A model generated the notes under the pieces. It was not told the origin of the DNA, made no database searches, and saw only the letters and a program-made list of their open reading frames with translations. From Pseudomonas sp. TH43 (GTDB lineage Bacteria; Pseudomonadota; Gammaproteobacteria; Pseudomonadales; Pseudomonadaceae): DNA of 64,000 nucleotides. The stretch covers positions 248,001 to 312,000 of the forward strand of contig NZ_JAEKFI010000002.1 in the NCBI RefSeq assembly GCF_016650635.1, in the 5' to 3' direction. The position numbers and the translations under genes were made by a program. Numbering within the stretch: the stretch's first letter is position 1; each line of letters begins with the position of its first letter. This document shows, piece after piece, positions 37,542 through 47,089 of this stretch.

Positions 37542-37637
37542 CCCTGTGGGAGCGAGCCTGCTCGCGAAAGCGGTGTGTCAGTCGACATCAACATTGACTG
37601 AACCAACGCCTTCGCGAGCAGGCTCGCTCCCACAGGG
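37542..37637. repeat. REP palindrome pair (REPIN-like) between NRPS genes 1 and 2
   Basis: The left arm begins CCCTGTGGGAGCGAGCCTGC (37542 on). The right arm (to 37637) is its reverse complement over 31 bases with one mismatch, separated by about 34 bases. This is the common 'gtgggagcgagcctgctcgcgaa' type of Pseudomonas intergenic REP. It fills part of the 256-base gap and can fold into a strong hairpin in the mRNA joining the two NRPS genes. Confidence 0.88.
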
Positions 37638-37651
37638 CTTGCGTCCGACGG

Positions 37652-40600
37652 TCAGAGGCGGCGCTTGCGGTTGAGACTTGGGATGGTGGTCTGGGCGATT
37701 TCGACCTGCCTGGCCTGCCGCGAGGTCTGTGCCGCCAGCGCGGCCAGCGTCGGCTGACTGAACAGCGTCCGCGCGTCGACATGCAGCCCGGCCAGACGCA
37801 TGCGCGCCACCAGACTGACCGCCAGCAACGAATGCCCGCCCAGTTCAAAGAAGTTGTCGTGGCGCCCAACCTGCTCGACCTTGAGCACTTGCGCCCAGAT
37901 CTGCGCCAGGGCCATTTCCACGTCCCCTTCGGGTGCCGCATAAGGACGACTGAGCAGCGCCTCCGCCCCCGGCTCCGGCAACGCCTTGCGGTCGATTTTG
38001 TCGTTGGGCGTCAAGGGCAGCGCCGCCAGCATCACGTAAGCGCCGGGCACCATGAACTCCGGCAACCTCGCCAACACATGCGCGCGCAAGGCTTCAAGCG
38101 TGGGCGCAGCGACGCCGGTACGCACTGAGTAATACGCCACCAGTCGTTCATCGCGTACCAGCACCACCGCCTCGCGGATCGCCGGGTGCTCGAGCAGGCG
38201 CGCTTCAATCTCGCCCAGCTCAAGGCGAACCCCGCGCAGCTTGACCTGAAAGTCATTGCGACCGAGGAACTCGAGATTGCCGTCAGCGCCGTAACGCACC
38301 AGATCGCCGGTGCGATACAAGCGATCACCGGCCACGAACGGGCTGTCGATAAAGCGTTCGGCCTGCAGTTGCGGCAGCCCCAGATAGCCGCGCGCCACGC
38401 CCACCCCGCCAATGTGCAAATGCCCGCTGACGCCAAGCGGCACCGGTTGATCGCAGCCATCGAGGACATACAGCCGCGTGTTGCTCAGCGCCTTGCCGAT
38501 CGGCACCAGTGTCGGCGGCACCGGCTCGCCGGGCTCCAGCGTCCAGCCGCTGCTGTCGACCGTGGTTTCGGTCGGCCCGTAGACGTTGTGCAGACGCACC
38601 CACGGCAGGCGCTCGCGCACTTGCCGTGCCAGGGCTACGGTTAACTCGCCGCCACCGTTGAGCACGTCGGTGAGGCTGGTGCACAGGCTGACGTCGTCCT
38701 GTTCGATGAACTGCTGCAACAGCGCCGGGACGAACTTGACCACGGTAATGTTCTGCTCGCGGATCACTTGCGTCACATAGGCCGAATCGCGATTGCCATC
38801 GGCGCGCGCAAGCACCAGACGCATGCCCGAACACAGCGGCCAGAAAATCTCCCACACCGAACTGTCGAAACTGTACGGGGCCTTTTGCAGCAACGCGCCG
38901 TGGTCAGTGGGCGGCGCAAGTTGCGAGCCCCAGTGCACCATGTTGCAGGCGCTGCGGTGCTCGATCATCACCCCCTTCGGCGTACCGGTGGAGCCGGAGG
39001 TGTAGATCATGTAGGCCAGATTCGCTGCGCCAAGACCCGGCACTTGCGGATTGTCGTGCGGCTGCTCCTGCCATGCACCGAGGTCGAGATCGATCAGCGG
39101 CACGCCGGGTTCGCTCAGCAGATCGCGCGTCGCGGCATGCACCAGCAGCGCGACCGGCGCGCTGTCCTGCAACATGTAGTTCAGCCGTTGCAGCGGATAA
39201 TCCGGATCGAGCGGCACATAAGCACCTCCGGCCTTGAGAATGCCCAACAGGCCGATCACCAGCTCAGGCCCGCGCTCGACGCAGATGGCTACGCGCGAAT
39301 CCGGCTGTACGCCCAGCCCGCGCAGATAATGGGCCAAGCGGTTGGCTTGCTCGTTCAGTTCGCGATAGGTCAGGCACTTCTCGGCGAATTGCACCGCAAC
39401 GGCATCCGGCTTGCGCTGCACCTGTTGTTCGAACAGCGCTTGCAGCGGCTGGTCCATCGGGCAATCGACTGCCGTATCGTTGAACTCAATCAGCAGCTGT
39501 TGCAGCTCTGCTCGCGACAGCAACGGCAGACTGTTCAACGGCCGTTGCGGGGTAGTTTCCAGCGTCTCGACCAAGCCGCTCAAGGCCGCCTGCACGTATG
39601 CGCAAATCCGTTGTGCGCCAATGTCCGACAAGGTTCTGGTGGTCAGGCGCAAGCCCGTGCCGAGGTCATCGACACTCAGGGTAAACGGGTAATTGGTGCG
39701 TTCCTCGTTGGCCAAGGTCTCGATGCCCTGCCAGGTTTGCCGAGAGGTTTTTTGCTCGACATCATCGCTGTGCCGGTAGTTGAGCAAGGCACTGAACAGC
39801 GGCGCAGGTGCGGCGACGCCACTGCAACGCTGGGCCAGCGCCAATGAGGCGTGTTCATGACCGAGTAAAGCGCTCAGGCGCGCATGGGTGGATTGCACCG
39901 CCGTGCGCGCGCCCTCGCCGATATCGACCCGCAGCGGCAAGGTGTTGATGAACACCCCCAACGCTCGGTCTGCGCCCGCGCCGCCCTGCATTCGGCCCAT
40001 CAGCACCGTGCCGAACACCACACTTTGCTGGCCAGAGGTCGCCGCCAACACTTGCGCCCAGGCGAGATGAATCAAACTGGCGACACTCACGCCAGCCAGA
40101 CGCACCTGCTGTTGCATGCGCTGATAGAGATCGGGCGCCACGGTTTGCTCGGCTTCTTCGATGTTGCTGCCGTCGCCCTGGACGTTCTGCAAAGCGAACG
40201 GCAAGGTCGGCTCGTCGATGTCGCCGAGCATCTGGCGAAAGAACGCTTCATGCTCCTGCTCGCTGACGCCGAATCGCGTTTGCGCCACATAGTTGCGATA
40301 CGGCACCGGTGCTGCCAGCGGTTCGCCGTGCCCGGACAGGCTGGCGTGAATTTCTTCGCGCATCGCCTCCAATGCGATGTGATCCATCGCCAGATGGTGG
40401 AACAGCAAGATGCCCACCACCCGGTTTTGCGCCGGGTCACGGGCAACCATCAGGCGCAGCAGCGGCGCCTGGCTTATGTCGAGGCGATAACGCCGCGCGT
40501 CGAAGCGCTGGTGTAATTGATCGATGATCGCGCCGTGGGCAGGATCAAGCTCAACCTCTTGCACCGGCAAAATGGCCTCGCGCCACACCACTTGAACCGG

Positions 40601-43600
40601 TGACGTCAGCCCTTCCCAAACCACTGCCGTGCGCAGGATGTCGTGGCGCGCCATGACCTGACGCAACGCAGCGGCGAAGGCCTCGACCCGCTCGAGACTG
40701 TCGAACGCCAGCAGTGATTGCAGCAGGTACGGATCGCCCTGTGCGGCGGTAATGTGGTGATAGAGAATGCCTTCCTGCAACGGCGCCAACGGGTAGATGT
40801 CCTGCACATTGGCGGCACCGCCCGGCACGGTGGCGACGATACGCTCGATCATCTCCTGATCCAGTTGCACCAATGGCAGCAGGTCCGGCGTGATGTGCGT
40901 GCAATCGGCGGCAATACGGTTGGCCGGCACCTCGACTTCGCGGCCGCTGCCCTCCGCTGCTGCCAGCGCTGCCAGCGTCGGTTGATTGAACAACACCCGC
41001 ACATCGCTGCTCATGCCGATCTGGCGCATGCGTTCGATCAGCCCCACCGCCAACAACGAGTGGCCGCCCAGCTCAAAGAAATGATCGTGCCGTCCTACCC
41101 GCTCGACCTGCAAAACCTCGGCCCAGATCTGCGCCAGGGCAATTTCGACATCACCCTGTGGCGCCTCGTATTCGCGACGGATCAACGCTTCCGGCCCCGG
41201 TACCGGCAGGGCCTGGCGATCGAGCTTGCCGTTGGCCGTCAGGGGCAAACTCGCCAGGCGCACGTAAGCGGCCGGTAGCATCGCGGCCGGCAATCGCGAC
41301 GTCAGATGCGCGTGCAGTCGCAGGATATCCAGCGCCTCACGTTCGGTGAACCACGCCAACAATTGGCCATCGCGCACCAGCACCACCGCTTCTTGCACCG
41401 CATCATGGCTGGCAAGAGCGGCTTCGATTTCGCCCAGTTCGACACGCACACCGCGCACTTTTACCTGGTCATCGTTACGGCCGATGTACTCAAGGTTGCC
41501 GTCGGCGCGCCAACGTGCGAGGTCGCCCGTGCGATACAGGCGCGCATCCGGCTGCGCACTGAACGGGTCGTCGAGGAAGCGTTCGGCCGTCAATTCCGGG
41601 CGATTCAGATAGCCCCGTGCAACCCCGGCGCCGCCGACATACAGCTCGCCGATGATGCCAATCGGCACCGGGCGCTGTTGATCATCGAGCAAATAAGCCG
41701 TGGCATTACTCACCGGTTTGCCGATGTGCAACGCTTGCCCCGGCGTGATCAGGCCTGAAGTGGCGACCACCGTGGCTTCGGTCGGGCCATAGTTGTTGAC
41801 CACCGCAAAACCCTGCGCGCGATTGAACTGGCGCAGGCGATCGCCGCCGATCAACAAGGTGCGCAAGGTCGGGTGATCGAGTTGTTTGCTGAAGGCGTAT
41901 TCGGCAATCGGCGTGGGCAAAAAGCTGACGTCCAGCGGCTGCGCTCGCCACCACGCCAGCAGCGCGTCGATGTCTTCGTTGCCGTCGGTTGCGGGTGAAA
42001 AATGCACCGTCGCCCCGGCACACAACGCCGGCCAGACCTCCCACGCCATCGCGTCGAAACCGAAGCCGGCCAGGCTCGACGTGTGCTGCCCCGGGCCGAG
42101 ACCGAAAGCCTCGCAGTGCCAGTCGACCAGATTGCCCAAAGTGCGGTGTTCGACCATCACGCCTTTGGGCAACCCGGTGGAGCCGGAGGTGTAAATCACG
42201 TAGGCGAGGTTGCCGGGGTTGAGCCCGGCCACTTCGGGATCGGTGAGGCTGTCGAGCGACCATTCGCACCGATCAAGCTCGATGACGGGCAGCGCTGTCG
42301 CGGGTAAGCGCTCGCGCAGATCGCTTTGGGTCAGCAGCGCGACCGGCGTGCTGTCGCTGAGCAGATAGTTCAGGCGCTCGGGCGGATGCGCCGGGTCAAT
42401 CGGCACATACGCCGCGCCGGCCTTGAGCGTTGCCAGCAGCCCGACCAATGTTTCCAGGCCTCTGCGGGCAATAATCGCAATCCGGTCATCAGGTCGTACA
42501 CCGAGGCCCAGCAGATGATGGGCCAGCGCATTGGCTTGCCGGTTCAGCTCGGCGTAACTCAGCGTCCGTCCCTGGTGAGTCGCGACCACAGCATCCGGCT
42601 GTTCGGCAACCCGCGACGCGAAGCGTTGATGAATCGTCTGGTTTTGCGAATAGCTGACCCGAGTGTCATTCCACTTATGTAGCAGGGCGAGCTCGGCCGG
42701 GCTGTTCAGGTTGAAATCGGCGACGGCCCGCTCAGGAGATTCCAGGCCTTGCCGCAGAATCAGCAACAAGTGTTCGGTGAACGACGCGATCTCGTCTGCC
42801 GTGAAATAGGCCGGGGAATACACCAGATGCAGCCAGGCCTTGTCGTCGTATCGGTTGCTGCGCAGGTGAATGGCCAGCGGTGTCGTCTCATGCTGGTTGG
42901 AGACCTTGACCGAGTGCCCCGACGCCTCACCGTAACGGTATTCATGGTCGTCCTGCTCGTACGACACCGACAGCTCGAACAGTTGCGAGCGGTCTTCGCG
43001 CAACAGGCCCAGCGCGCGGTTCATCTCGCTCAGCGGGTAACGCTGATGGCGAAAATCCTGCTTGAGAGCGTCGCCAATGGCCTTGATCAATTCGCCAAAT
43101 GGCAGCGCTCGGCCAAAGTCCATGTGCATTGCGCTGACCTGGGTGAACAGGCCCAAGGTGCTTTTGAAACGCGCCCCGGAGCGATTGAGAATCGGCAAGC
43201 CGACCACCCACTCGTCACGTTGCGCGGTGCGACTGAAATACACGTGCAGCGCCGCCAGCAAGACATGAAAGGCCGAGCCACCCGATTGCCGCGCGCAGTC
43301 CTTCATGCGCTCGTGCAGTGCGGTTGAAAAAGCCTCGACGTGAATGCGACTGGGGGCTGCTTCAACGTCAAGGGATTCGCGATGGCGGGCAGTCAACAAG
43401 GGTTCGGGCAGGCTGCGGTACTTGTGCAGCCAGTAGCGTTGATCGAGTTCATAACGGGGTGACTGCTGGTAGCGCGCGTCATCTTCGATAAAGCCGACAT
43501 AGGACGGTGCCGCCACACTCGGGCGCTCGCCACGGCACAACGCGCTGTAAATGTCGCCCAGCGACTTGAACAGCAGAGCGAAAGCCCAGCCATCGATAAT

Positions 43601-44062
43601 CAAGTGGTGGGCCTGCGCTGCCAACCAGTGGCGATGGCGATCGAGGCGAATCAGAGTGAAGCGGAACAACGCTTGCCCGTTCAACACAAACGCATGCGCC
43701 ATCTGCTCTTCGACCAGCTTGCGGGCCGCCGACTGCGGATCGGGGTGCCCACTGAAGTCGTGCAGCGGCATGGCCACGGGCGGCGCCTGCGCAAAGCCTT
43801 GCAACGGTAGCCCGTGGTGATCAACATCCGATCGCAGAACAATGCGCAAGGCATCGTTGGCTTCAACCAGATATTCAAGTGCCGATTGCAGCAGTGCCGG
43901 ATCCAGCGGCCCGCTCAGTTCGACGTAACCGCCAATGTTATACAGCGGCGAATCTCCGCGGCTCAGTTGATCCAGCCAGATATCCCGTTGGGCGGCAGTC
44001 AGGGCGAACGTCTCGACAGGCGCGGACTGATCGTCCGCCACGTGGGCAGAAATAGGCGGCAT
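37652..44062 (-). CDS. Lipopeptide NRPS gene 1: lipoinitiation module plus Leu1-Asp2
   Basis: 2136 residues, domain order Cstart-A-T-C-A-T. The first condensation domain (about 15-450; begins FALTAAQRDIWLDQLSRGDS, motif HHLIIDG near 154) is the starter type, which acylates residue 1 with a 3-hydroxy fatty acid from CoA. The A1 core lies near 626 with residues DAWFLGNVV (Leu). T1 serine is near 1002. C2 is dual E/C (YHHITAAQGDPY; HHLAMDH near 1224), predicting D-Leu1. A2 is near 1691 with DSWKLGVVD, the same code as module 11; Lys at code position 4 suits an acidic side chain, hence Asp. T2 serine is near 2078. The ATG at 44062 has AAGGA five bases upstream. The gene diverges from a luxR gene across 477 bases. 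Family equivalent: ArfA. The acyl chain length is not encoded here. Confidence 0.97.
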   Translation of the reverse strand: MPPISAHVADDQSAPVETFALTAAQRDIWLDQLSRGDSPLYNIGGYVELSGPLDPALLQSALEYLVEANDALRIVLRSDVDHHGLPLQGFAQAPPVAMPLHDFSGHPDPQSAARKLVEEQMAHAFVLNGQALFRFTLIRLDRHRHWLAAQAHHLIIDGWAFALLFKSLGDIYSALCRGERPSVAAPSYVGFIEDDARYQQSPRYELDQRYWLHKYRSLPEPLLTARHRESLDVEAAPSRIHVEAFSTALHERMKDCARQSGGSAFHVLLAALHVYFSRTAQRDEWVVGLPILNRSGARFKSTLGLFTQVSAMHMDFGRALPFGELIKAIGDALKQDFRHQRYPLSEMNRALGLLREDRSQLFELSVSYEQDDHEYRYGEASGHSVKVSNQHETTPLAIHLRSNRYDDKAWLHLVYSPAYFTADEIASFTEHLLLILRQGLESPERAVADFNLNSPAELALLHKWNDTRVSYSQNQTIHQRFASRVAEQPDAVVATHQGRTLSYAELNRQANALAHHLLGLGVRPDDRIAIIARRGLETLVGLLATLKAGAAYVPIDPAHPPERLNYLLSDSTPVALLTQSDLRERLPATALPVIELDRCEWSLDSLTDPEVAGLNPGNLAYVIYTSGSTGLPKGVMVEHRTLGNLVDWHCEAFGLGPGQHTSSLAGFGFDAMAWEVWPALCAGATVHFSPATDGNEDIDALLAWWRAQPLDVSFLPTPIAEYAFSKQLDHPTLRTLLIGGDRLRQFNRAQGFAVVNNYGPTEATVVATSGLITPGQALHIGKPVSNATAYLLDDQQRPVPIGIIGELYVGGAGVARGYLNRPELTAERFLDDPFSAQPDARLYRTGDLARWRADGNLEYIGRNDDQVKVRGVRVELGEIEAALASHDAVQEAVVLVRDGQLLAWFTEREALDILRLHAHLTSRLPAAMLPAAYVRLASLPLTANGKLDRQALPVPGPEALIRREYEAPQGDVEIALAQIWAEVLQVERVGRHDHFFELGGHSLLAVGLIERMRQIGMSSDVRVLFNQPTLAALAAAEGSGREVEVPANRIAADCTHITPDLLPLVQLDQEMIERIVATVPGGAANVQDIYPLAPLQEGILYHHITAAQGDPYLLQSLLAFDSLERVEAFAAALRQVMARHDILRTAVVWEGLTSPVQVVWREAILPVQEVELDPAHGAIIDQLHQRFDARRYRLDISQAPLLRLMVARDPAQNRVVGILLFHHLAMDHIALEAMREEIHASLSGHGEPLAAPVPYRNYVAQTRFGVSEQEHEAFFRQMLGDIDEPTLPFALQNVQGDGSNIEEAEQTVAPDLYQRMQQQVRLAGVSVASLIHLAWAQVLAATSGQQSVVFGTVLMGRMQGGAGADRALGVFINTLPLRVDIGEGARTAVQSTHARLSALLGHEHASLALAQRCSGVAAPAPLFSALLNYRHSDDVEQKTSRQTWQGIETLANEERTNYPFTLSVDDLGTGLRLTTRTLSDIGAQRICAYVQAALSGLVETLETTPQRPLNSLPLLSRAELQQLLIEFNDTAVDCPMDQPLQALFEQQVQRKPDAVAVQFAEKCLTYRELNEQANRLAHYLRGLGVQPDSRVAICVERGPELVIGLLGILKAGGAYVPLDPDYPLQRLNYMLQDSAPVALLVHAATRDLLSEPGVPLIDLDLGAWQEQPHDNPQVPGLGAANLAYMIYTSGSTGTPKGVMIEHRSACNMVHWGSQLAPPTDHGALLQKAPYSFDSSVWEIFWPLCSGMRLVLARADGNRDSAYVTQVIREQNITVVKFVPALLQQFIEQDDVSLCTSLTDVLNGGGELTVALARQVRERLPWVRLHNVYGPTETTVDSSGWTLEPGEPVPPTLVPIGKALSNTRLYVLDGCDQPVPLGVSGHLHIGGVGVARGYLGLPQLQAERFIDSPFVAGDRLYRTGDLVRYGADGNLEFLGRNDFQVKLRGVRLELGEIEARLLEHPAIREAVVLVRDERLVAYYSVRTGVAAPTLEALRAHVLARLPEFMVPGAYVMLAALPLTPNDKIDRKALPEPGAEALLSRPYAAPEGDVEMALAQIWAQVLKVEQVGRHDNFFELGGHSLLAVSLVARMRLAGLHVDARTLFSQPTLAALAAQTSRQARQVEIAQTTIPSLNRKRRL

Positions 44063-44316
44063 AAGATCCTTCTCATGTGATTTTGCCGGTATTCAAGCAT
44101 CGGCCCCGCCGCCGACATGACACCTGAAACCCGGACACCCGCAGCCCCTGGCAACGTCCTTGACGACTTTTTGGCCCGCTCAGAGCAGGCACTGTCTAAA
44201 AGTTCGGGTGGCTAAATCTGAAAAAGCTGTAGGAAAAGCGCCAATCATCAATAGTGCTTTTTGCCTCGATGTCGCCAATCAAAAAAACCGATCTGCCCGC
44301 CTACCGGGTGTTTTGC

Positions 44317-44332
44317 GTGACCTGACAGTCAC
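44317..44332. promoter_or_regulatory. Candidate operator dyad GTGAC-N6-GTCAC
   Basis: A perfect 5-bp inverted repeat with 6-base spacer, extended by TTTTG on the left and AAAA on the right. It lies near the middle of the divergent region between luxR and the first NRPS gene, a plausible position for an activator serving the NRPS operon. The binding protein is unknown. Confidence 0.4.
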
Positions 44333-44416
44333 AAAACCGCATGTTTGTGCACTGAACTCCGTCAGAACCCCGGCGCCAATATTCAGAAATAGTGGCACTT
44401 TGTGTCCCTGTTTCCC

Positions 44417-44430
44417 CCTACAGACGTAGG
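44417..44430. promoter_or_regulatory. Candidate operator dyad CCTAC-N4-GTAGG
   Basis: A perfect 5-bp inverted repeat with a 4-base spacer, about 50 bases before the leader ORF and 110 before luxR. NarL/LuxR-type regulators often bind short dyads of this size. Autoregulation of luxR is an inference. Confidence 0.4.
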
Positions 44431-44477
44431 ACAAATCCATAGGCTTAAATCCCGCTCCAGTTCGTGTTCAAGGAGAA

Positions 44478-44543
44478 ATGACTGGGTGGGCGGCTTTTAC
44501 AGAGACGGCAGACGATTCAGTGATGGCTCTGAACCAAGGATGA
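44478..44543 (+). CDS. Putative 21-codon leader peptide coupled to luxR
   Basis: ATG at 44478 opens a 21-codon frame beginning MTGWAAFTET. It ends in TGA at 44541-44543, which overlaps the luxR start codon as ATGA. AAGGAG stands at 44470-44475, only two bases before the ATG, so the spacing is short. TCAAGGAGAA at 44468-44477 matches nine of ten positions of the RsmA/RsmE consensus (A/U)CANGGANG(U/A). The luxR start itself has no well-spaced Shine-Dalgarno, so translation through this leader could feed luxR. This is a prediction from layout only. Confidence 0.45.
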   Translation: MTGWAAFTETADDSVMALNQG

Positions 44544-45343
44544 AGGATATGAATCTGACCGGCAGCATTCGCGACATGGAAAATCCGCACTTCTACTGGC
44601 AACTTGGGGAACTGATTGCGAGCACCGGCGATGATCACTTCGCCACGAACATGTTCCAGTTGGTCGACACGCTGGTACCGGTCAACCGGGTCGATCTCAG
44701 TGAGTGGACGCTGGATGAGCGCCAGGCCAGCGTGGTCGAGATCAAGGCGCTGGGCAGTGCCGGACTGGCACAGCATTGTGCGCCGTCCGTTCCGCTGGAG
44801 CGTCCGGACGATCATCCGCTGCTGGAGAAGATGATCGAAATGAACGACTCGTTGCTGATCCAGTTGAGAGCTTCGCTGCAATCTCGCCACCCTGCGTACA
44901 GCGTTCATCAGTGCAATCTGGTGTCGCGCACTTCCAACCGGCGCTGCGTCATCTCGTTTTACCGGCCGCACACCCAGCGGGTGTTTTCTCTGCCGGAACT
45001 GTCGTTTCTCAAGAGTCTCTCCGACACCCTGTTGCCGCTGATCGAGCGACATGCGCAGATCAGCCGGCAAACCCTCGCCAGGCAACCGCGCCAGCCCATG
45101 GCCGAACTGGATCAGGCGCCGCTGGCGCAGGTGTTTGATGAACGGTTGGGGTTCAGCGCGATTGTGCTGTCGGCGCGTGAAAAAGAGGTTTGCCTGGGTT
45201 TGTTGACCGGCGCCACCGTGCCGCAAATGGCGGAAAAACTGCGGGTCAAGAACAGCTCGATCGAGACCTATCTCAAACGTGCCACGGCCAAATTGGGTGT
45301 CCGTGGCCGGCATGGCCTGGCGAAATGGATGGCCGGGGCCTGA
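44540..45343 (+). CDS. LuxR-type regulator upstream of the lipopeptide NRPS genes
   Basis: 267 residues from the ATG at 44540. The C-terminal LuxR/NarL HTH lies at about 205-262 (LSAREKEVCLGLLTGATVPQ, then SSIETYLKRATAKLGVRGRH). The N-terminal 190 residues lack a phosphoreceiver and the usual AHL-binding signature. The opening LGELIASTGDDHF parallels the regulator at 2401. It diverges from NRPS gene 1 in the position of MassAR, ViscAR and ArfF-type activators, which work under Gac/Rsm control in related strains. Alternative starts at 44549 and 44577 exist; I favour 44540 because it overlaps the leader ORF stop. Likely role: activator of the NRPS operon, by analogy. Confidence 0.9.
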   Translation: MKDMNLTGSIRDMENPHFYWQLGELIASTGDDHFATNMFQLVDTLVPVNRVDLSEWTLDERQASVVEIKALGSAGLAQHCAPSVPLERPDDHPLLEKMIEMNDSLLIQLRASLQSRHPAYSVHQCNLVSRTSNRRCVISFYRPHTQRVFSLPELSFLKSLSDTLLPLIERHAQISRQTLARQPRQPMAELDQAPLAQVFDERLGFSAIVLSAREKEVCLGLLTGATVPQMAEKLRVKNSSIETYLKRATAKLGVRGRHGLAKWMAGA

Positions 45344-45385
45344 CCGGGTTGAGCCTGCACAAAATCTCCCACTGACTTCAACCCC

Positions 45386-45473
45386 GTGTAGGAGCTGCGG
45401 CACGTTGCGATCTTTTGATCCTGCTTTGTTCAAAACCAGATCAAAAGATCGCAGCGTGCCGCAGCTCCTACAG
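45386..45473. repeat. REP-type palindrome, GTAGGAGCTGC family (copy 1)
   Basis: Arms GTGTAGGAGCTGCGGCACG... and ...CGTGCCGCAGCTCCTACAG are complementary and enclose GATCTTTTGATC / GATCAAAAGATC. It lies between luxR and the outer-membrane channel gene and belongs with the copies at 48891 and 51403. Confidence 0.88.
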
Positions 45474-45538
45474 GGGGGGTGTCTGGCTTACGGGTTGTTC
45501 ACTACAAGTATCTGCTCTTTCATGAACGAGGCTGTTCG

Positions 45539-46933
45539 ATGTCGACGTTGCGATTCTCTCTGCTGTCCTTAGCTATGCTGATGGCCGGCTGCTCGCTGAT
45601 TCCTGACTACCAGCGGCCCGCAGCCCCTGTTGCCGCGCAATACCCGACGCCGACGTTGGCCTCGGCCAGCACGGAAGACTGGCGCACGCTGTTCAATGAT
45701 CCAGCCCTGCAACAACTCATCGAAAGCGCCTTGATCAACAACCGCGACTTGCGCGTCGCGGCGCTCAATGTCGAAGCGTTCCAGGCGCAATACCGCATTC
45801 AACGGGCCGACCTGTACCCGGCGGTGTCGGCCAATGCCAGCGAATCGCGCCAGCGCATGCCACCCAGTGTGACCAAAAGCAAAGCGCTGATTAATTCGAC
45901 CTACGCGGTCAATCTCGGCATCAGTGCCTATGAATTGGATTTTTTCGGCCGGGTGCGCAGCCTCAGCGAGCAGGCCTTGCAAACCTGGCTGTCCACCGAA
46001 GAGGCGCGGCGCAGCGCGCAGTTGAGTCTGGTGGCCAACGTCGCCAACGCTTACCTGACCTGGCGCGCCGATCAGGAACTGCTTGAACTGACCCGCGACA
46101 CCCTCGCTGCCGATGAACAAAGCCTGCACCTGACCACGCGCAACCGCGACGCCGGCAAGTCTTCCGCGCTGGAACAGGCTCAGGCGAAAACCAGTGTCGA
46201 CAGTTCACGGGCCAATCTGGCGCGCTATCAACGCCAGGTCGCGCAGGACTTGAACAGCCTGACGCTGTTGGTCGGTGCACCGGTACCGGAGTCGTTGCCC
46301 GTGCGTCCACTCGCCAGCGATCTGGTGGAACAACTGCCTGCCGGGTTGCCCTCGGACCTGTTGCAACGGCGCCCGGACATTCTTCAGGCCGAGTACAAAC
46401 TCAAAGCCGCCAACGCCAATATCGGCGCCGCGCGGGCGGCGTTTTTCCCCAGTGTCAGCCTGACCGCCAACGCCGGCACCTCCAGCCGCGATCTCTCCGG
46501 ACTGTTCGGCAGCGGCTCCGGCGCGTGGACGTTTCAGCCGCAAATCAGCCTGCCGATTTTCAATGCCGGCAGCCTGCGTGCGAGCCTGGATTACTCAAAG
46601 TTGCAGAAAGACGTGGCGGTCGCCGAATACGAAAAATCGATTCAAACGGCGTTTCAGGAAGTGGCCGATGGACTGGCAGCGCGCGCCACTTATCAGCAAC
46701 AACTGCAGGCCCAAAGCGACCTGGTGCAAGCCACGCAAACCTATTACAACCTGGCGCAGAATCGTTACAAGAACGGCGTCGACAGCAGCCTGACGTTTCT
46801 CGATGCGCAGCGTTCGTTGTTCAGTTCACAGCAAGGTCTGATCACTGATCGCCTCGCGCAACTGGTCGCCGAGGTCAACCTGTACACCGCGCTGGGCGGC
46901 GGCTGGCAGGGCGATGAACCGCACGCGCAGTGA
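45539..46933 (+). CDS. OprM/NodT-type outer-membrane channel lipoprotein
   Basis: A 464-residue protein. The signal peptide has a lipobox (MLMAGC near residues 14-19), so the mature protein begins at a lipidated cysteine. It has two tandem OEP (TolC-like) repeats at about 60-250 and 265-455, with typical text such as [16 protein letters not shown] and [20 protein letters not shown]. It forms the trimeric outer-membrane duct of RND or MacAB-type exporters. Start ATG at 45539 has GAGG upstream; the earlier in-frame GTG at 45479 lacks signal-peptide character. No adaptor or pump gene adjoins it. A homologous channel gene commonly precedes the first NRPS in Pseudomonas lipopeptide loci, so it probably completes the MacAB pump encoded at 3372-6481. 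Confidence 0.93.
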   Translation: MSTLRFSLLSLAMLMAGCSLIPDYQRPAAPVAAQYPTPTLASASTEDWRTLFNDPALQQLIESALINNRDLRVAALNVEAFQAQYRIQRADLYPAVSANASESRQRMPPSVTKSKALINSTYAVNLGISAYELDFFGRVRSLSEQALQTWLSTEEARRSAQLSLVANVANAYLTWRADQELLELTRDTLAADEQSLHLTTRNRDAGKSSALEQAQAKTSVDSSRANLARYQRQVAQDLNSLTLLVGAPVPESLPVRPLASDLVEQLPAGLPSDLLQRRPDILQAEYKLKAANANIGAARAAFFPSVSLTANAGTSSRDLSGLFGSGSGAWTFQPQISLPIFNAGSLRASLDYSKLQKDVAVAEYEKSIQTAFQEVADGLAARATYQQQLQAQSDLVQATQTYYNLAQNRYKNGVDSSLTFLDAQRSLFSSQQGLITDRLAQLVAEVNLYTALGGGWQGDEPHAQ

Positions 46934-47089
46934 GCACTCGTCACTTTTTCTTACACCTTTTGTCGCCCTATCCCACGCCGCACGGCGATCCGCAGCCGTC
47001 GTCTGGTCTCAGTTTGGTATCATGCGCCGCTTTTACGGTTAACCCCCCGCCAGTCCTGTCGACTGACGGGCTGCAAAAGGCGGTATTAG

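Larger units (their letters stand above)
44063..44539. promoter_or_regulatory. Divergent control region between NRPS gene 1 and luxR
   Basis: This 477-base, comparatively AT-rich region separates divergent transcription units. It contains the dyad GTGAC-CTGACA-GTCAC (44317-44332, flanked by TTTTG and AAAA), the dyad CCTAC-AGAC-GTAGG (44417-44430), and a short leader ORF (44478-44543). I cannot assign -35/-10 boxes with confidence. The short open frame at 44160-44429 shows no protein-like features. Confidence 0.65.

Noticed and set aside
44160..44429. 89-codon open frame in the divergent region before luxR
   Set aside because: No ribosome binding site of note and no protein-like pattern. It runs through both candidate operator dyads.
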